From: Virgibacillus_P tibetensis
GTDB lineage: Bacteria; Bacillota; Bacilli; Bacillales; Amphibacillaceae
Assembly (NCBI RefSeq): GCF_036026595.1
Contig: NZ_JARZFX010000009.1
Span: 62,001-126,000, forward strand
Direction of reading: 5' to 3'
DNA: 64,000 nucleotides
In this document: positions 16,460 through 25,204 of the stretch, piece by piece
Layout: each line of letters opens with the position of its first letter
Numbering within the stretch: position 1 is the first letter of the stretch
Program-made: the position numbers and the translations under genes
The notes under the pieces: model-generated
What the model saw: only the letters and a program-made list of their open reading frames with translations
The model's database searches: none
Told to the model about the DNA's origin: nothing

Positions 16460-17995
16460 TTATTTTGCCTCCCTTGATTCGGAATCTTCTTTTTGTTCAC
16501 TTGATGTATTCCATTTGCCGAGTGATAACAGGACACCAATAATTAGTGCTGCTGCTGCAACAGCCCATCCGCCGAACATAATGAATGTATTGGAATATCC
16601 TTCATAATTTCCTGTATCAGTAGCAAATTCCCTTAATAAGTTTTGCTTGAATAAGCCGAACATCATGTAACCTAAGACAACCGGTGTAATAATTCCTAAA
16701 CTAATTGTCCACCATGATCCTAGTCTTATATCTGATACTTCATTTGCATGTGTCTGGAATTCCTTCAACTTGCGCAAGAACCATGCAATCAGAATTACCT
16801 CCACTAAACCAAGGAATGCAACACCGAATTGATTAATAAAGTAGTCTGCGGCATCCAGGAAGAATAAACCACCCTGTGTAGCAAACAGTAATGAAATTAC
16901 TGCAGCAGTTCCGCCACCAAATAATACAGCTTTTGCTCTGGAAATCTTAAATTTATCAACCAAACCTGCAACATACGTTTCAGTAATTGACATTAATGAT
17001 GTCAAACCTGCTAGAACTAATGATGCGAAGAATAAGAATCCGAATAGCCCATTAAGAGCTGGAAACTCATTAATTATCGCTGGGAATACTACGAATGCTA
17101 GCCCTACACCACCTGCTACTACTTCATCTACAGCAACACCAGATTGCGCAGCCATAAACCCAAGGATAGAGAATACACCAATACCAGCTAATAGTTCAAA
17201 GCTTGAGTTACCAAAACCAACAATGAAAGCATTATTCGTTATATCTGTTTTCTTCGGTAAATAACTTGAATACGTAATCATGATTGCAAATGCAATCGAT
17301 AAACTGAAGAATATTTGCCCATAAGCAGCTATCCAAACATCTGGAGATAAGATCTTACTGAAATCTGGGGCAAAAAATGCTTCGAGACCTTGTAATGCTC
17401 CAGGTAATGTAAGTGCCCGAATAACAATAATAAGAAATATAACTAATAATGTCGGAATGAATATTCGGTTTGCAATTTCAATTCCTCTCTTAACACCTTT
17501 GACCAAAATCCCTAAAACAACTACCCATACGATAATTAATGGAATAAGTACGCCAGGAACCAAACTCCCTGTTTGACCAGGATCAACCGTTAAATTAAGA
17601 TAATCATTAAACAAGAAGCCTTCGGTATCCGATCCCCAATTCAAATTGAATGAAAATAATGAATAGGACATTGCCCAGGCAATAATTACAGAGTAATAGG
17701 TCGAAATAACGAAGGCAACCAATACTGCCCACCAACCAATCCATTCTGTCTTCTTATGCATTCTCTTAAATGTTAATGGAGCAGAACCTCGGTACTTATG
17801 ACCCATTGTGAACTCCATAATTAAGATTGGTATACCAGCTGTTAATAATGCGAATAAATATGGAACAAAGAAAGCTCCCCCACCATTTTCAAACGCAACT
17901 GCCGGAAACCGCCAAATGTTACCTAACCCGACTGCAGAGCCAACTGCCGCCATGATAAAACCTGCTCTTGTCCCCCATTGCGAACGAGTTTCCAT
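16460..17995 (-). CDS. Sodium-dependent NSS-family amino-acid transporter
   Basis: A 511-residue membrane protein with about 12 TM segments. The N-terminal signature GTRAGFIMAAVGSAVGLGNIWRFP is diagnostic of the neurotransmitter:sodium symporter family (TM1 sodium site). NSS proteins import amino acids with Na+; the substrate is unknown. A MetS-like partner directly downstream hints at methionine or other hydrophobic amino acids. The resemblance to YocR-type Bacillus proteins is by family only. The RBS is GAGGAGG. The leader contains a long inverted repeat. Confidence 0.9.
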   Translation of the reverse strand: METRSQWGTRAGFIMAAVGSAVGLGNIWRFPAVAFENGGGAFFVPYLFALLTAGIPILIMEFTMGHKYRGSAPLTFKRMHKKTEWIGWWAVLVAFVISTYYSVIIAWAMSYSLFSFNLNWGSDTEGFLFNDYLNLTVDPGQTGSLVPGVLIPLIIVWVVVLGILVKGVKRGIEIANRIFIPTLLVIFLIIVIRALTLPGALQGLEAFFAPDFSKILSPDVWIAAYGQIFFSLSIAFAIMITYSSYLPKKTDITNNAFIVGFGNSSFELLAGIGVFSILGFMAAQSGVAVDEVVAGGVGLAFVVFPAIINEFPALNGLFGFLFFASLVLAGLTSLMSITETYVAGLVDKFKISRAKAVLFGGGTAAVISLLFATQGGLFFLDAADYFINQFGVAFLGLVEVILIAWFLRKLKEFQTHANEVSDIRLGSWWTISLGIITPVVLGYMMFGLFKQNLLREFATDTGNYEGYSNTFIMFGGWAVAAAALIIGVLLSLGKWNTSSEQKEDSESREAK

Positions 17996-18017
17996 AAATA
18001 GACCTCCTCTTTTTCTT

Positions 18018-18060
18018 ATTTCCTATTACAATTAAAGGATGTCCAATTGTAATAGGGAAT
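18018..18060 (-). promoter_or_regulatory. Long inverted repeat in the NSS transporter leader, not a terminator
   Basis: ATTTCCTATTACAATT (18018-18033) and AATTGTAATAGGGAAT (18045-18060) form a 16-bp stem with one G-U pair and an 11-base loop, ending 23 bp before the start codon. On the minus strand it is followed by AAGAAAAAGAGGAGG, not a U-run, so it is not a terminator. It could be a regulator site or an mRNA-stabilising leader hairpin. Confidence 0.6.
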
Positions 18061-18175
18061 CTTTTTAATGTTTACTTTTTTCTGATATTTATGTTTGTAT
18101 TATAACCATACTTTTTTACTATGTCAAAGGTTTTCTAATTTTCAACATTATTATTCTATTCAGTTATTATATCTC

Positions 18176-18217
18176 TAAAAAATACTCTGTCTCCAAAAGG
18201 TTGGAGGCAGAGTATTT
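18176..18217 (-). terminator. Terminator of the NhaC-family lysine transporter gene
   Basis: AAATACTCTG-T-CTCCAA (18180-18196) and TTGGAG-G-CAGAGTATTT (18201-18217) form a 17-bp stem. On the minus strand it is followed by TTTTTTAGAG, just downstream of the gene that ends at 18227. Confidence 0.85.
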
Positions 18218-18226
18218 CATTTTTCG

Positions 18227-19780
18227 CTATCTGTTACGCTTAGCCACTGCATAATTCAATATCAAACCAATTATAACGACAAGTAGTAAAGTTACTAATA
18301 ATGGTAACACTACCTGGTTGGTTATCCCTACCAGTAAATAACCAGCACTTGCGGCTATTGCTGCCAATACAGCATATGGCAGCTGGGTGATAACATGGTC
18401 AATATGATTAGCGCCGGCACCGGTCGAGGACAGTATCGTTGTATCCGATATAGGTGTACAATGATCTCCAAATACCGCACCAGCCAAAACAGCTGCTAAT
18501 GACGGAAGTAACATGCTTATATCAGTAACAACAGCAACTTCAGCTGCAATTGGCAGCATAATACCAAACGTTCCCCAGGACGTCCCGGTTGCTACTGCCA
18601 TTATCCCTGCGATCAAGAAGAACAGAAGGGGTAAGAATGCAGTACTGATGGACGCATCCTCTACAAGCTGAGCTAAGTATTCACCAGTTTCCAATGTACC
18701 GATAACTGATCCGATCATCCATGCCAGCAGTAAGATATAAATAGCAGGGAGCATGGTTTTAAGACCTTCATAAAAAATTTTCCCTGCATTTGCTTTAGGT
18801 TTACTTTGCTGCAAGTGGAATACAAATGCAGTTAATACAGCAATTAATCCACCTAGAAAAAGAGAAAGATTTACATCTGTATTAGCAAAGGTTGTTAGGA
18901 TTGATACTTGCCCTTCAGCAGCAGTTGCTCCTGTTACAATCATAGACAAAACTGTACCTGCAATCAATACACCAATAGGCACCAGTAAATGATATATCTT
19001 TCCACTTTTATGCGCAAGGAAAGCATCACTTAGATCGCCGGGAACTTTATCTTTATCCGGGCTGAGTAGTTGTCCAGTTTCTATTGCTCTATTTTCATGC
19101 TTGCGCATGGCTCCTATATCCAGTTTTAAATAGGCAACAAGGAAAACGAGTAAAAGAGCAGCAAATGCATACAAATTGAGCGGAATCATTTTTATAAATG
19201 CTTCCAGTGGTTGTATAGTAGTTACTTCATTAGCTGCAAATAAGCCACCTAATATACCAATTATATATGCACCCCAGCTTGATATAGGCGAAATAACCGT
19301 CACGGGAGCTGAAGTTGAATCGATAAAATAAGCAAGTTTAGCACGCGATATTTTGTGACGATCTGTCAATGGACGAGCAATTTGTCCCACTGCTAAGCTG
19401 TTAAAATAATCATCAATAAATATGATTAATCCAAGTACCGCAGTCATAACTTGTGCACCTGTACGAGTTTTAACACGTTTGATCATCCATTCGCCAAACG
19501 CTCTGCTTCCTCCTGATGCCTGTAGAAATGCTGTCATTATTCCTAATAACAAAAGAAAAGACAATAATAGAATGTTACCAGTGTTAAGTGATCCATCAGA
19601 AATAAATATTTCATAAAAAATTAGCCAGATTTCTTTCAAGGAATTAATAATTGCGAAATCGTGAATGAATAGTACCCCAATAACAATACCTGCACCTAGT
19701 GATAATAAAACCTTTCTAGTTAAGAGTACAAGTATTAGCATAAGTAGTGCGGGGAATAGTGAAAATAATGTGCCTTCCAT
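18227..19780 (-). CDS. NhaC-family transporter, probable lysine transporter (LysW type)
   Basis: A 517-residue integral membrane protein with many TM segments and the NhaC-family features FIDDYFNSLAVG, SPISSWGAYIIG, GTSWGTFGIMLP and GDHCTPISDTT. By fold it is a Na+/H+-antiporter-family protein. A lysine riboswitch lies directly upstream, and the NhaC-type proteins controlled by lysine riboswitches have been predicted to be lysine transporters. The function here is therefore inferred to be lysine uptake with Na+ or H+ rather than pH homeostasis. The start ATG follows AGGAGGTACATC. It has its own promoter, riboswitch and terminator. Confidence 0.87.
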   Translation of the reverse strand: MEGTLFSLFPALLMLILVLLTRKVLLSLGAGIVIGVLFIHDFAIINSLKEIWLIFYEIFISDGSLNTGNILLLSFLLLLGIMTAFLQASGGSRAFGEWMIKRVKTRTGAQVMTAVLGLIIFIDDYFNSLAVGQIARPLTDRHKISRAKLAYFIDSTSAPVTVISPISSWGAYIIGILGGLFAANEVTTIQPLEAFIKMIPLNLYAFAALLLVFLVAYLKLDIGAMRKHENRAIETGQLLSPDKDKVPGDLSDAFLAHKSGKIYHLLVPIGVLIAGTVLSMIVTGATAAEGQVSILTTFANTDVNLSLFLGGLIAVLTAFVFHLQQSKPKANAGKIFYEGLKTMLPAIYILLLAWMIGSVIGTLETGEYLAQLVEDASISTAFLPLLFFLIAGIMAVATGTSWGTFGIMLPIAAEVAVVTDISMLLPSLAAVLAGAVFGDHCTPISDTTILSSTGAGANHIDHVITQLPYAVLAAIAASAGYLLVGITNQVVLPLLVTLLLVVIIGLILNYAVAKRNR

Positions 19781-19879
19781 GATGTACCTCCTGATTTAAA
19801 TAGATTATGCAAAGAGAAAGGCCATTGACATTGAAATGCTGGTGTACGGGTATACGTAATTAGCTTCATAGTTCTAAAA

Positions 19880-19924
19880 AAAAGCATAAAAAAACAACGA
19901 TAGAAAATAACCTACCATTGTTTT
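19880..19924 (-). terminator. Riboswitch-controlled intrinsic terminator
   Basis: On the minus strand AACAATGGTAG and CTATCGTTGTT form an 11-bp stem (19893-19903 with 19912-19922), followed by a U-rich tract. It lies just downstream of the lysine aptamer and about 100 bp before the transporter start, the standard place for an expression-platform terminator. Confidence 0.8.
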
Positions 19925-19944
19925 ACAATATACGTTATCCTCCA

Positions 19945-20130
19945 TTTCGATCAGTAGTTCTCCATGCACATCGTGTTTGCATGACAGTATGCCTCTTATC
20001 CATAAGCATACCAGCGCTAATACGTTTGACCCGCATTATGCTTCGGCAAACAACCCTTTCACCAACAATCACAGGTGTCATTCTCCTGTTGACTACTACT
20101 GTTGTTTGCTCCTCTACCTCACCGATCTGA
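19945..20130 (-). ncRNA. Lysine riboswitch (L-box)
   Basis: The minus strand holds the conserved lysine-aptamer blocks in order: GGTAGAGGAGC, AGTAGTAG, GGTGAAAGGG, GCCGAAGC, ACTGTCATGC and GGAGAACTACTGATC. The closing strand pairs with the 5' GATCGGTG...GTAG region (P1). Spacing and order match the five-way-junction lysine aptamer of B. subtilis lysC. A promoter lies upstream and a terminator downstream, so lysine should cause premature termination of the NhaC-family gene. Confidence 0.92.
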
Positions 20131-20161
20131 TAAGGTTTGTCATTATTTAATTATACCTCGT

Positions 20162-20190
20162 ATTATATCAAGTAGTTAGTCATTATTCAA
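20162..20190 (-). promoter_or_regulatory. Sigma-A promoter for the lysine riboswitch transcript
   Basis: On the minus strand TTGAAT (20190-20185), 17 bp, then TATAAT (20167-20162). The start point would fall about 25 bp before the aptamer. The -35 box overlaps the last codons of yunB. Confidence 0.65.
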
Positions 20191-20946
20191 GTCTTCTCTC
20201 GGAATGGAAATTGATGGTCCGTCTCCACCAGGACTATAGAAATCAGGCACTTCTCCCATAATAATTCCGGAGTCGATAAACACTTTTGTACTTATTTCTG
20301 CAGTAGAGGTCGTAAATGGGACAACAATTTGGACATTTACTGTAACTGGTATAAAAATTTCAAATAATACAGCGTTAACACCAAACTCCTGTATCTCATG
20401 CCTAATATCTGACTGAATGCTTCCAACGATTTCAAAATGAACTGGTATTTTGGGTCCTAAATTTGCCAAAATAGTACTGCCGGTAGCTTGCCCTATTGGT
20501 ATTTCGACAACAGTAGGATCTTTATCTGCTAATTCATCAGCTGTATCGCCATACTCAATAGGATCCAGATCAGGGTCATCCATATCCAGCGTCTCTCCTT
20601 TATTCATTCCATAGAGGAAATACTCAGCACGTTCTGTTGCTATGCGCAATGCACTATTTACAGCCGATGAATTCCAGCTCAATCGCGCAACATTGCCATT
20701 GTTATCAACGCTGACATCTACAAGCTCATCAAAACTCATGCTTTCTGTAGATTTTACGGCAGCATTAATCGTTCTCGTTGCAAACTCGATCGTCTTCTCT
20801 TCTGCTATCGCCATGAGAGGTGGCTTAATTCCCCGGTCTACAATCCATATGCTCATAATTACCATTACTATAAATAACACACTCGTTATCATTAGAATTA
20901 ATGAAGTTGGAGGATTCGACTTTGGTTTAAATCTTTTTCTAAACAT
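20176..20946 (-). CDS. yunB: Sporulation protein YunB
   Basis: A 256-residue protein with one N-terminal TM segment (about 15-37) and an extracytoplasmic domain. It is similar across its length to YunB, which is needed for normal sporulation in B. subtilis (a mother-cell, sigma-E type gene). Typical parts are TINAAVKSTES, AEYFLYGMN, GQATGSTILANLGPKIPVHFEIVG and STKVFIDSGIIMGEVPDFY. The start at 20946 (MFRKRFKPK) is chosen because GGAGG is 8 bases upstream; the frame is open to 21039. This RBS lies inside a strong hairpin, so translation or transcription may be controlled there. Confidence 0.9.
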   Translation of the reverse strand: MFRKRFKPKSNPPTSLILMITSVLFIVMVIMSIWIVDRGIKPPLMAIAEEKTIEFATRTINAAVKSTESMSFDELVDVSVDNNGNVARLSWNSSAVNSALRIATERAEYFLYGMNKGETLDMDDPDLDPIEYGDTADELADKDPTVVEIPIGQATGSTILANLGPKIPVHFEIVGSIQSDIRHEIQEFGVNAVLFEIFIPVTVNVQIVVPFTTSTAEISTKVFIDSGIIMGEVPDFYSPGGDGPSISIPREDLNND

Positions 20947-20949
20947 TAT

Positions 20950-20992
20950 TAAAAACCTCCTTAAAACAACGTATGCTTGTTTTAAGGAGGTT
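20950..20992 (-). terminator. 16-bp hairpin that is both a terminator and a cover on the yunB ribosome binding site
   Basis: AACCTCCTTAAAACAA (20954-20969) and TTGTTTTAAGGAGGTT (20977-20992) are perfectly complementary with a 7-base loop. On the minus strand the 3' arm ends in AAGGAGGTTTTTAATAATG. The U-tract makes it a terminator for the upstream HD-GYP gene, and the GGAGG of yunB is buried in the stem. Confidence 0.8.
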
Positions 20993-21007
20993 AGAATTCT
21001 AAATTCA

Positions 21008-22093
21008 CTACGCTGTGAAGCACGCGGTGACAGTAACATTTAAGACGGTGCTTAAGTCTGCTTCATAAGGAGCTTCGATACGACATCCTTTTTCTTTCAG
21101 TATACGTATTACTGGCCGATCACAAAGAGCCTGATTCTGTCTCAATACTACACCTTCCCGGCCATCACTGAGCTCAACAGTTAAACCAACGGGATATACA
21201 GCTATACTTCTTTTAAAAGCTTCAATCATATCTTTATCAAATAAACGGACTGCACCTGCATATAGGACTTCCATTCCTTCATGGGGAAGCATAGCATCCC
21301 TGTATACCCGATTACTTGTAACGGCGTCGAACACATCGGCAATACCTATTAATTTAGCATAAATATGAATATCTTCACCTTTAAGCCCCCGTGGGTAACC
21401 TGACCCATCCAACCTCTCATGATGCTGGTATGCGCAATGAGAAATAACGGTTGGGATGTCCAAGTGCTTACGTAAGAAATCGTATCCTATTTGGGTGTGG
21501 CCCTTAATAATTTCGTATTCCTCATCTGTTAAATTATCAGGTTTTTGCAGAATTTCAGGGTCAATAAAAATCTTGCCGATATCGTGAAGCATGGCACCTA
21601 ATCCAACTTCCGTTAATTCCTTTGTTGATAAATTCAATTCAACACCTATTGCCAGGGCGTATATAGTTACGTTTAATGAATGCTGAAATACGTAATTATC
21701 GTTTATAAATATATCCGTTAGCAATGATATTGACTTTTCGCTGTCTTGTATTTCTTCCATGATCCTTCGTACTACATCTGTAAGCCTCTTTTCCTTTTTA
21801 TTTAAAATGTAAGACCTGCTATCTAACCCACCATTTTTAATTTCTATAAAAGTTTCTTTAATTGTCTCTGTGGCTTCCATTCTTAATTTATCCGGGATAA
21901 CTGATTCAGCATGAATATCTGTTGTAGATTTATCTTCTATGTAAATATAAGTAATACCTTGATTTAATAGCCTGCCTAAAGTTCTCTCTGTCAGACTCAT
22001 TCCCTTTTTGATTAACACAACACCATTTTCATTATATATTGTTTGTGCAAGAATCGTTCCAGCTTCTATTGAATTCGTACTCACTAGTCTCAT
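21008..22093 (-). CDS. HD-GYP domain phosphohydrolase (probable cyclic-di-GMP phosphodiesterase)
   Basis: A 361-residue protein. The N-terminal 110 residues are non-catalytic. The HD-GYP domain (about 125-330) carries HDIGKIFI, a downstream GHTQIGYDFL, HHERLDGSGYPRGLKG and IADVFDAVTSNRVYR. HD-GYP enzymes degrade cyclic-di-GMP or related nucleotides. The metal-binding HD and GYP residues are intact. No signal peptide is present. It is inserted between yunC and yunB relative to B. subtilis, and a terminator hairpin follows. The RBS is GGAG. Confidence 0.88.
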   Translation of the reverse strand: MRLVSTNSIEAGTILAQTIYNENGVVLIKKGMSLTERTLGRLLNQGITYIYIEDKSTTDIHAESVIPDKLRMEATETIKETFIEIKNGGLDSRSYILNKKEKRLTDVVRRIMEEIQDSEKSISLLTDIFINDNYVFQHSLNVTIYALAIGVELNLSTKELTEVGLGAMLHDIGKIFIDPEILQKPDNLTDEEYEIIKGHTQIGYDFLRKHLDIPTVISHCAYQHHERLDGSGYPRGLKGEDIHIYAKLIGIADVFDAVTSNRVYRDAMLPHEGMEVLYAGAVRLFDKDMIEAFKRSIAVYPVGLTVELSDGREGVVLRQNQALCDRPVIRILKEKGCRIEAPYEADLSTVLNVTVTACFTA

Positions 22094-22383
22094 GGTTTTC
22101 TCCTAACTACAACAAAATGCGACTTTGTTCGACATATACCTCAATTAAAATACTACCAAATCTTCCTATAAAAAGCTATTTAATAAGCAGAAAAAATCAG
22201 ACACTCATTTTTTAATAAACGCTCATGCCTTATAAAAAGTCCAGTTCGTATGTTTAAAGATTCCCATTTTTTGTATGTGATGTATCTTCTAATATAGTTC
22301 CAAGTCCTTTACCATGGTATTCGAGTGCCTATTCTGCAACTCACATTTTAGGTTACAATGTATATATTTTATTTACCATTTAA
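22094..22383. other. Intergenic stretch without a recognised gene
   Basis: This gap between HD-GYP and the yunC terminator should hold the HD-GYP promoter. A 22-codon fragment on the minus strand reading EYHGKGLGTILED looks protein-like but has no start and is cut by stops, so no gene is called. Confidence 0.6.
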
Positions 22384-22412
22384 AAAATGCCTTCCTTATG
22401 GGAAGACATTTT
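22381..22412 (-). terminator. Terminator after yunC
   Basis: On the minus strand AAAATGTCTTCCC and GGAAGGCATTTT form an imperfect 12-bp stem (22384-22395 with 22400-22412), followed by a T-run. Confidence 0.8.
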
Positions 22413-22414
22413 GT

Positions 22415-22717
22415 TTACGCTATTTTAAGTAATGCATCTTTTCCTATCATGCCTTCTTGCCAGCCATATGCTCTGGACGCCTCCGTGATTTTTTCGAGTG
22501 GCGCATTTAATAAGTCATCTATTGTACGGACTCCAACAGCTCTTCCAGCAATTACTTTACGATCTGCTAGTTTTTCATTTAAAACATCTACATCTAATGC
22601 AGCACACATAATATAACCTACTTCGTTTGAGATCATTAATAAATTCGTTTTGGGAAGTTCTACACGAATAGCTGTAAAATACAAACCATCTACTTCTAAA
22701 GGATTTACCGTTATCAT
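22415..22717 (-). CDS. yunC: YunC-family protein (DUF1805)
   Basis: A 100-residue cytosolic protein covering the whole DUF1805 family: VDGLYFTAIRVELPKTNLLMI, VGYIMCAALDVDVLN, KVIAGRAVGVRTIDDLLNAPL. Its function is unknown. GGAGG stands before ATG 22717. It lies next to yunD as in B. subtilis and has its own terminator. Confidence 0.9.
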   Translation of the reverse strand: MITVNPLEVDGLYFTAIRVELPKTNLLMISNEVGYIMCAALDVDVLNEKLADRKVIAGRAVGVRTIDDLLNAPLEKITEASRAYGWQEGMIGKDALLKIA

Positions 22718-22805
22718 TTCTCGTATTTGCCTCCTTCATGCTGTACATTATATATGTATGCTAGAAGAAGGCTTAGTGTCACAACCTCATATGTTGAAGG
22801 ATTGC

Positions 22806-24206
22806 TTAATCACCAGCGAAATTAGTGCGTAATGTTTCTGCTAAAAGATCCCGAAGAAATTCAGGTAAGAAATAACGTTTTACTTCAGACTTGGCTATCT
22901 CCGGCAGTAATCTGCCAAACGTGAATGTATCAGCTGTGGCAAGTGTGTACGTGCGCTCAACTTGTATTGGTGATCCATGCAATGTTACCTCCTGCACAAA
23001 TTCTTCTCCACTATCGTGAAAGCTGGTTTTCACTTCCATACCTGAAAATATCATTCTCCCAAGTACTTCACCCCGAAAGCCAAACCCTTTTAACTTAAGT
23101 TCCATGAATTCTTTCGTAAAAGATGCTCTGACCACTTCAAGCAATTCATCTCCCTTTAGTTCTACCACACAGGGATTTATCGGATGAGGACATATCCGGT
23201 GTATATCTTTTAAGGTGACTTCCCCAGCTGGTAAATGGTCGAGTAAAAGACCTGAATTCAACATCGCAATATCGGATTTCGTCCACTTTTTCAAGGTATT
23301 GGTGAGTTGTTGCATAACCTCCGTCTGTTTGAACCACCTCACCTCAATTGGATTATTAATAACAACAACTCTTTTAGCAAGCAGCTGATCAGCTTTTTCC
23401 TGCATTTCATTTAATGTCTGTTCAGTATGCAAATCTTTTGCTAAGTGCGTAATCTCTTTAGTATAAGCTTCTTTTTTCACAAGTTTATTTAATATATGAT
23501 CCCAAGTCAAAATAACTTCGCCAACAAAAGCGCAATGTTTGCCAGCAGCAGTGATAAGTGTATTATTTATATATTCTCCAGTACGTAATAAGTGATGTGT
23601 ATGCCCACCAATGATCACATCGATTGCTCCAAACCTTCTTGCTATTTCCTGATCTTCATTAATTCCAAGGTGAGATAGTAATATAATGATGTCCGTGGAC
23701 TGCTGTAACTGCTCTACATATTTATCGAGCGCTTCATATTGTGGTGATATATGCCAGTCTAGCAGCTCATAAAACGCATTGAATGGCGCAGTCAGCCCAA
23801 TTATACCTATCTTAACTCCTTTAACTGATTGAATGGTCACAGTGGGTTTTAGCCAGTCAGGTTCCTTATTATCCAAGCTATGCAAATTTGCACAAACAAC
23901 TTGAAAATCAGCTTCATCGTATAAATGAAATAAGTCATCATGAGCTAGTGTAATCCCCTCATTATTTCCAATTGTAGCCAAATCATAACCAGCATGATTC
24001 ATTAACTGGACATTTGCTTTGCCCATAAATGCTTCTGCAATTGGATGAACCCGGTCTATATGATCTCCAATATCAACGATCCAACAGGACTCATGTGCAG
24101 CTGATTTTTGTGCTTTTACATCCTTTAAAAACCCCACAACTTTCGACCATTGTTCAAAATTACTATGTAAATCATTTGTATAAAATAAATTAATTTTTTC
24201 CTCCAT
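22806..24206 (-). CDS. yunD: YunD-like metallophosphatase / 5'-nucleotidase family protein
   Basis: A 466-residue protein. The N-terminal calcineurin-like phosphoesterase domain (about 1-210) has the metal-binding motifs NDLHSN, DIGDHIDR, TIGNNEG, LLSHLG and GGHTHH. The C-terminal half matches the 5'-nucleotidase substrate-binding domain. No signal peptide is seen, so it is probably cytosolic, as expected for YunD. It hydrolyses a phosphate ester; the substrate is unknown. ATG 24206 is preferred over 24212 because AAGGAG is then at the normal distance. It follows yunE closely. Confidence 0.87.
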   Translation of the reverse strand: MEEKINLFYTNDLHSNFEQWSKVVGFLKDVKAQKSAAHESCWIVDIGDHIDRVHPIAEAFMGKANVQLMNHAGYDLATIGNNEGITLAHDDLFHLYDEADFQVVCANLHSLDNKEPDWLKPTVTIQSVKGVKIGIIGLTAPFNAFYELLDWHISPQYEALDKYVEQLQQSTDIIILLSHLGINEDQEIARRFGAIDVIIGGHTHHLLRTGEYINNTLITAAGKHCAFVGEVILTWDHILNKLVKKEAYTKEITHLAKDLHTEQTLNEMQEKADQLLAKRVVVINNPIEVRWFKQTEVMQQLTNTLKKWTKSDIAMLNSGLLLDHLPAGEVTLKDIHRICPHPINPCVVELKGDELLEVVRASFTKEFMELKLKGFGFRGEVLGRMIFSGMEVKTSFHDSGEEFVQEVTLHGSPIQVERTYTLATADTFTFGRLLPEIAKSEVKRYFLPEFLRDLLAETLRTNFAGD

Positions 24207-24218
24207 CAACATTACTCC

Positions 24219-25040
24219 TTAAGATAACCCTTGTATAATCATTCGCATTCCAATAAAAACAAGCATAATGCGTAAAATCCATTCCAATGTTTTCCCTGTC
24301 AGCCGTTGATTAACCATGGCACCCAATTTCCCACCAAACCATGCTCCTGGTATAAAAAAGAAAACATACTCCCAGGCGATATGCCCTAATGCAATATGTG
24401 TACTGGCACCAATTATACTAACAAATAGTATCATGAACATTGAAGTTGCTGTAGCAATATGTGCCGGGAAACCGAATAATAATATCATCGCTGGAACCAT
24501 AATAGAACCACCACCGATACCAAAAAGACCTGACAAAGTGCCAACAAATAAAGATAGTAAGAATGCCAGCCAAATAGAAACGGTGTAATGATAGGTTTTA
24601 CCATCAACGTGAAAAGACCGCATTCTTTTGTTTATCCCACCCATTATTTCTATAGAAGGTGGCTTACGTTTTATAAAGAATAGCATGGAGATTACTATCG
24701 TCACCATCCCAAAGTAAAGTAAAAAGTCATCCGCATTTATAAATTGGTTTAACCATGAGCCAAACATGCTGCCAGGGATGCTTCCTGATAAAAACAATAA
24801 GCCAGTTTTATAATCCACTCGACCCGTTTTATAATATGCAATTGTAGATGACAATGCAGTAAAAATCATTACAACTAAAGATATTCCTACAATTGTTTGT
24901 GGGGTTGCCCAGGCAAATGCTTCTGAAAACTGATATAAAAATAATAGGATAGGTACTAGAATTATCCCACCACCTAAACCCATTAGAGCTCCAATAAAAG
25001 CTGTAAACAGCCCAATTAATATACAAATTATAAAAACCAA
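24219..25040 (-). CDS. yunE: TauE/SafE-family membrane transporter YunE
   Basis: A 273-residue protein with about eight TM segments and the family duplication GALMGLGGGIILVPILL near residue 17 and GLFGIGGGSIMVPAMIL near residue 175. TauE/SafE proteins move small anions such as sulfite or organosulfonates; the substrate here is unknown. The start is TTG 25040 after GTGGGG. Its neighbours yunD and yunC are the same as in B. subtilis. Confidence 0.87.
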   Translation of the reverse strand: MVFIICILIGLFTAFIGALMGLGGGIILVPILLFLYQFSEAFAWATPQTIVGISLVVMIFTALSSTIAYYKTGRVDYKTGLLFLSGSIPGSMFGSWLNQFINADDFLLYFGMVTIVISMLFFIKRKPPSIEIMGGINKRMRSFHVDGKTYHYTVSIWLAFLLSLFVGTLSGLFGIGGGSIMVPAMILLFGFPAHIATATSMFMILFVSIIGASTHIALGHIAWEYVFFFIPGAWFGGKLGAMVNQRLTGKTLEWILRIMLVFIGMRMIIQGLS

Positions 25041-25204
25041 TTTTACCCCACCATCTTTTTCTGATCTATACTTATATTATCATTGATTAAAGCCAATTCC
25101 CATTCTTGAACTTTAAAGGCCAAAGTGTGGGGGGCTATGGCCAACTATTGAATCTTAACTCGTTGTTTCTATAAAGTGCGACGTAGTGGAAAGTTCCCAT
25201 TCGT

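Noticed and set aside
19918..20130. 70-codon plus-strand ORF
   Set aside because: Falls entirely on the lysine riboswitch of the other strand.
22210..22330. Protein-like 22-codon fragment EYHGKGLGTILED on the minus strand
   Set aside because: No start codon and stops on both sides; could be an eroded gene but not supported.
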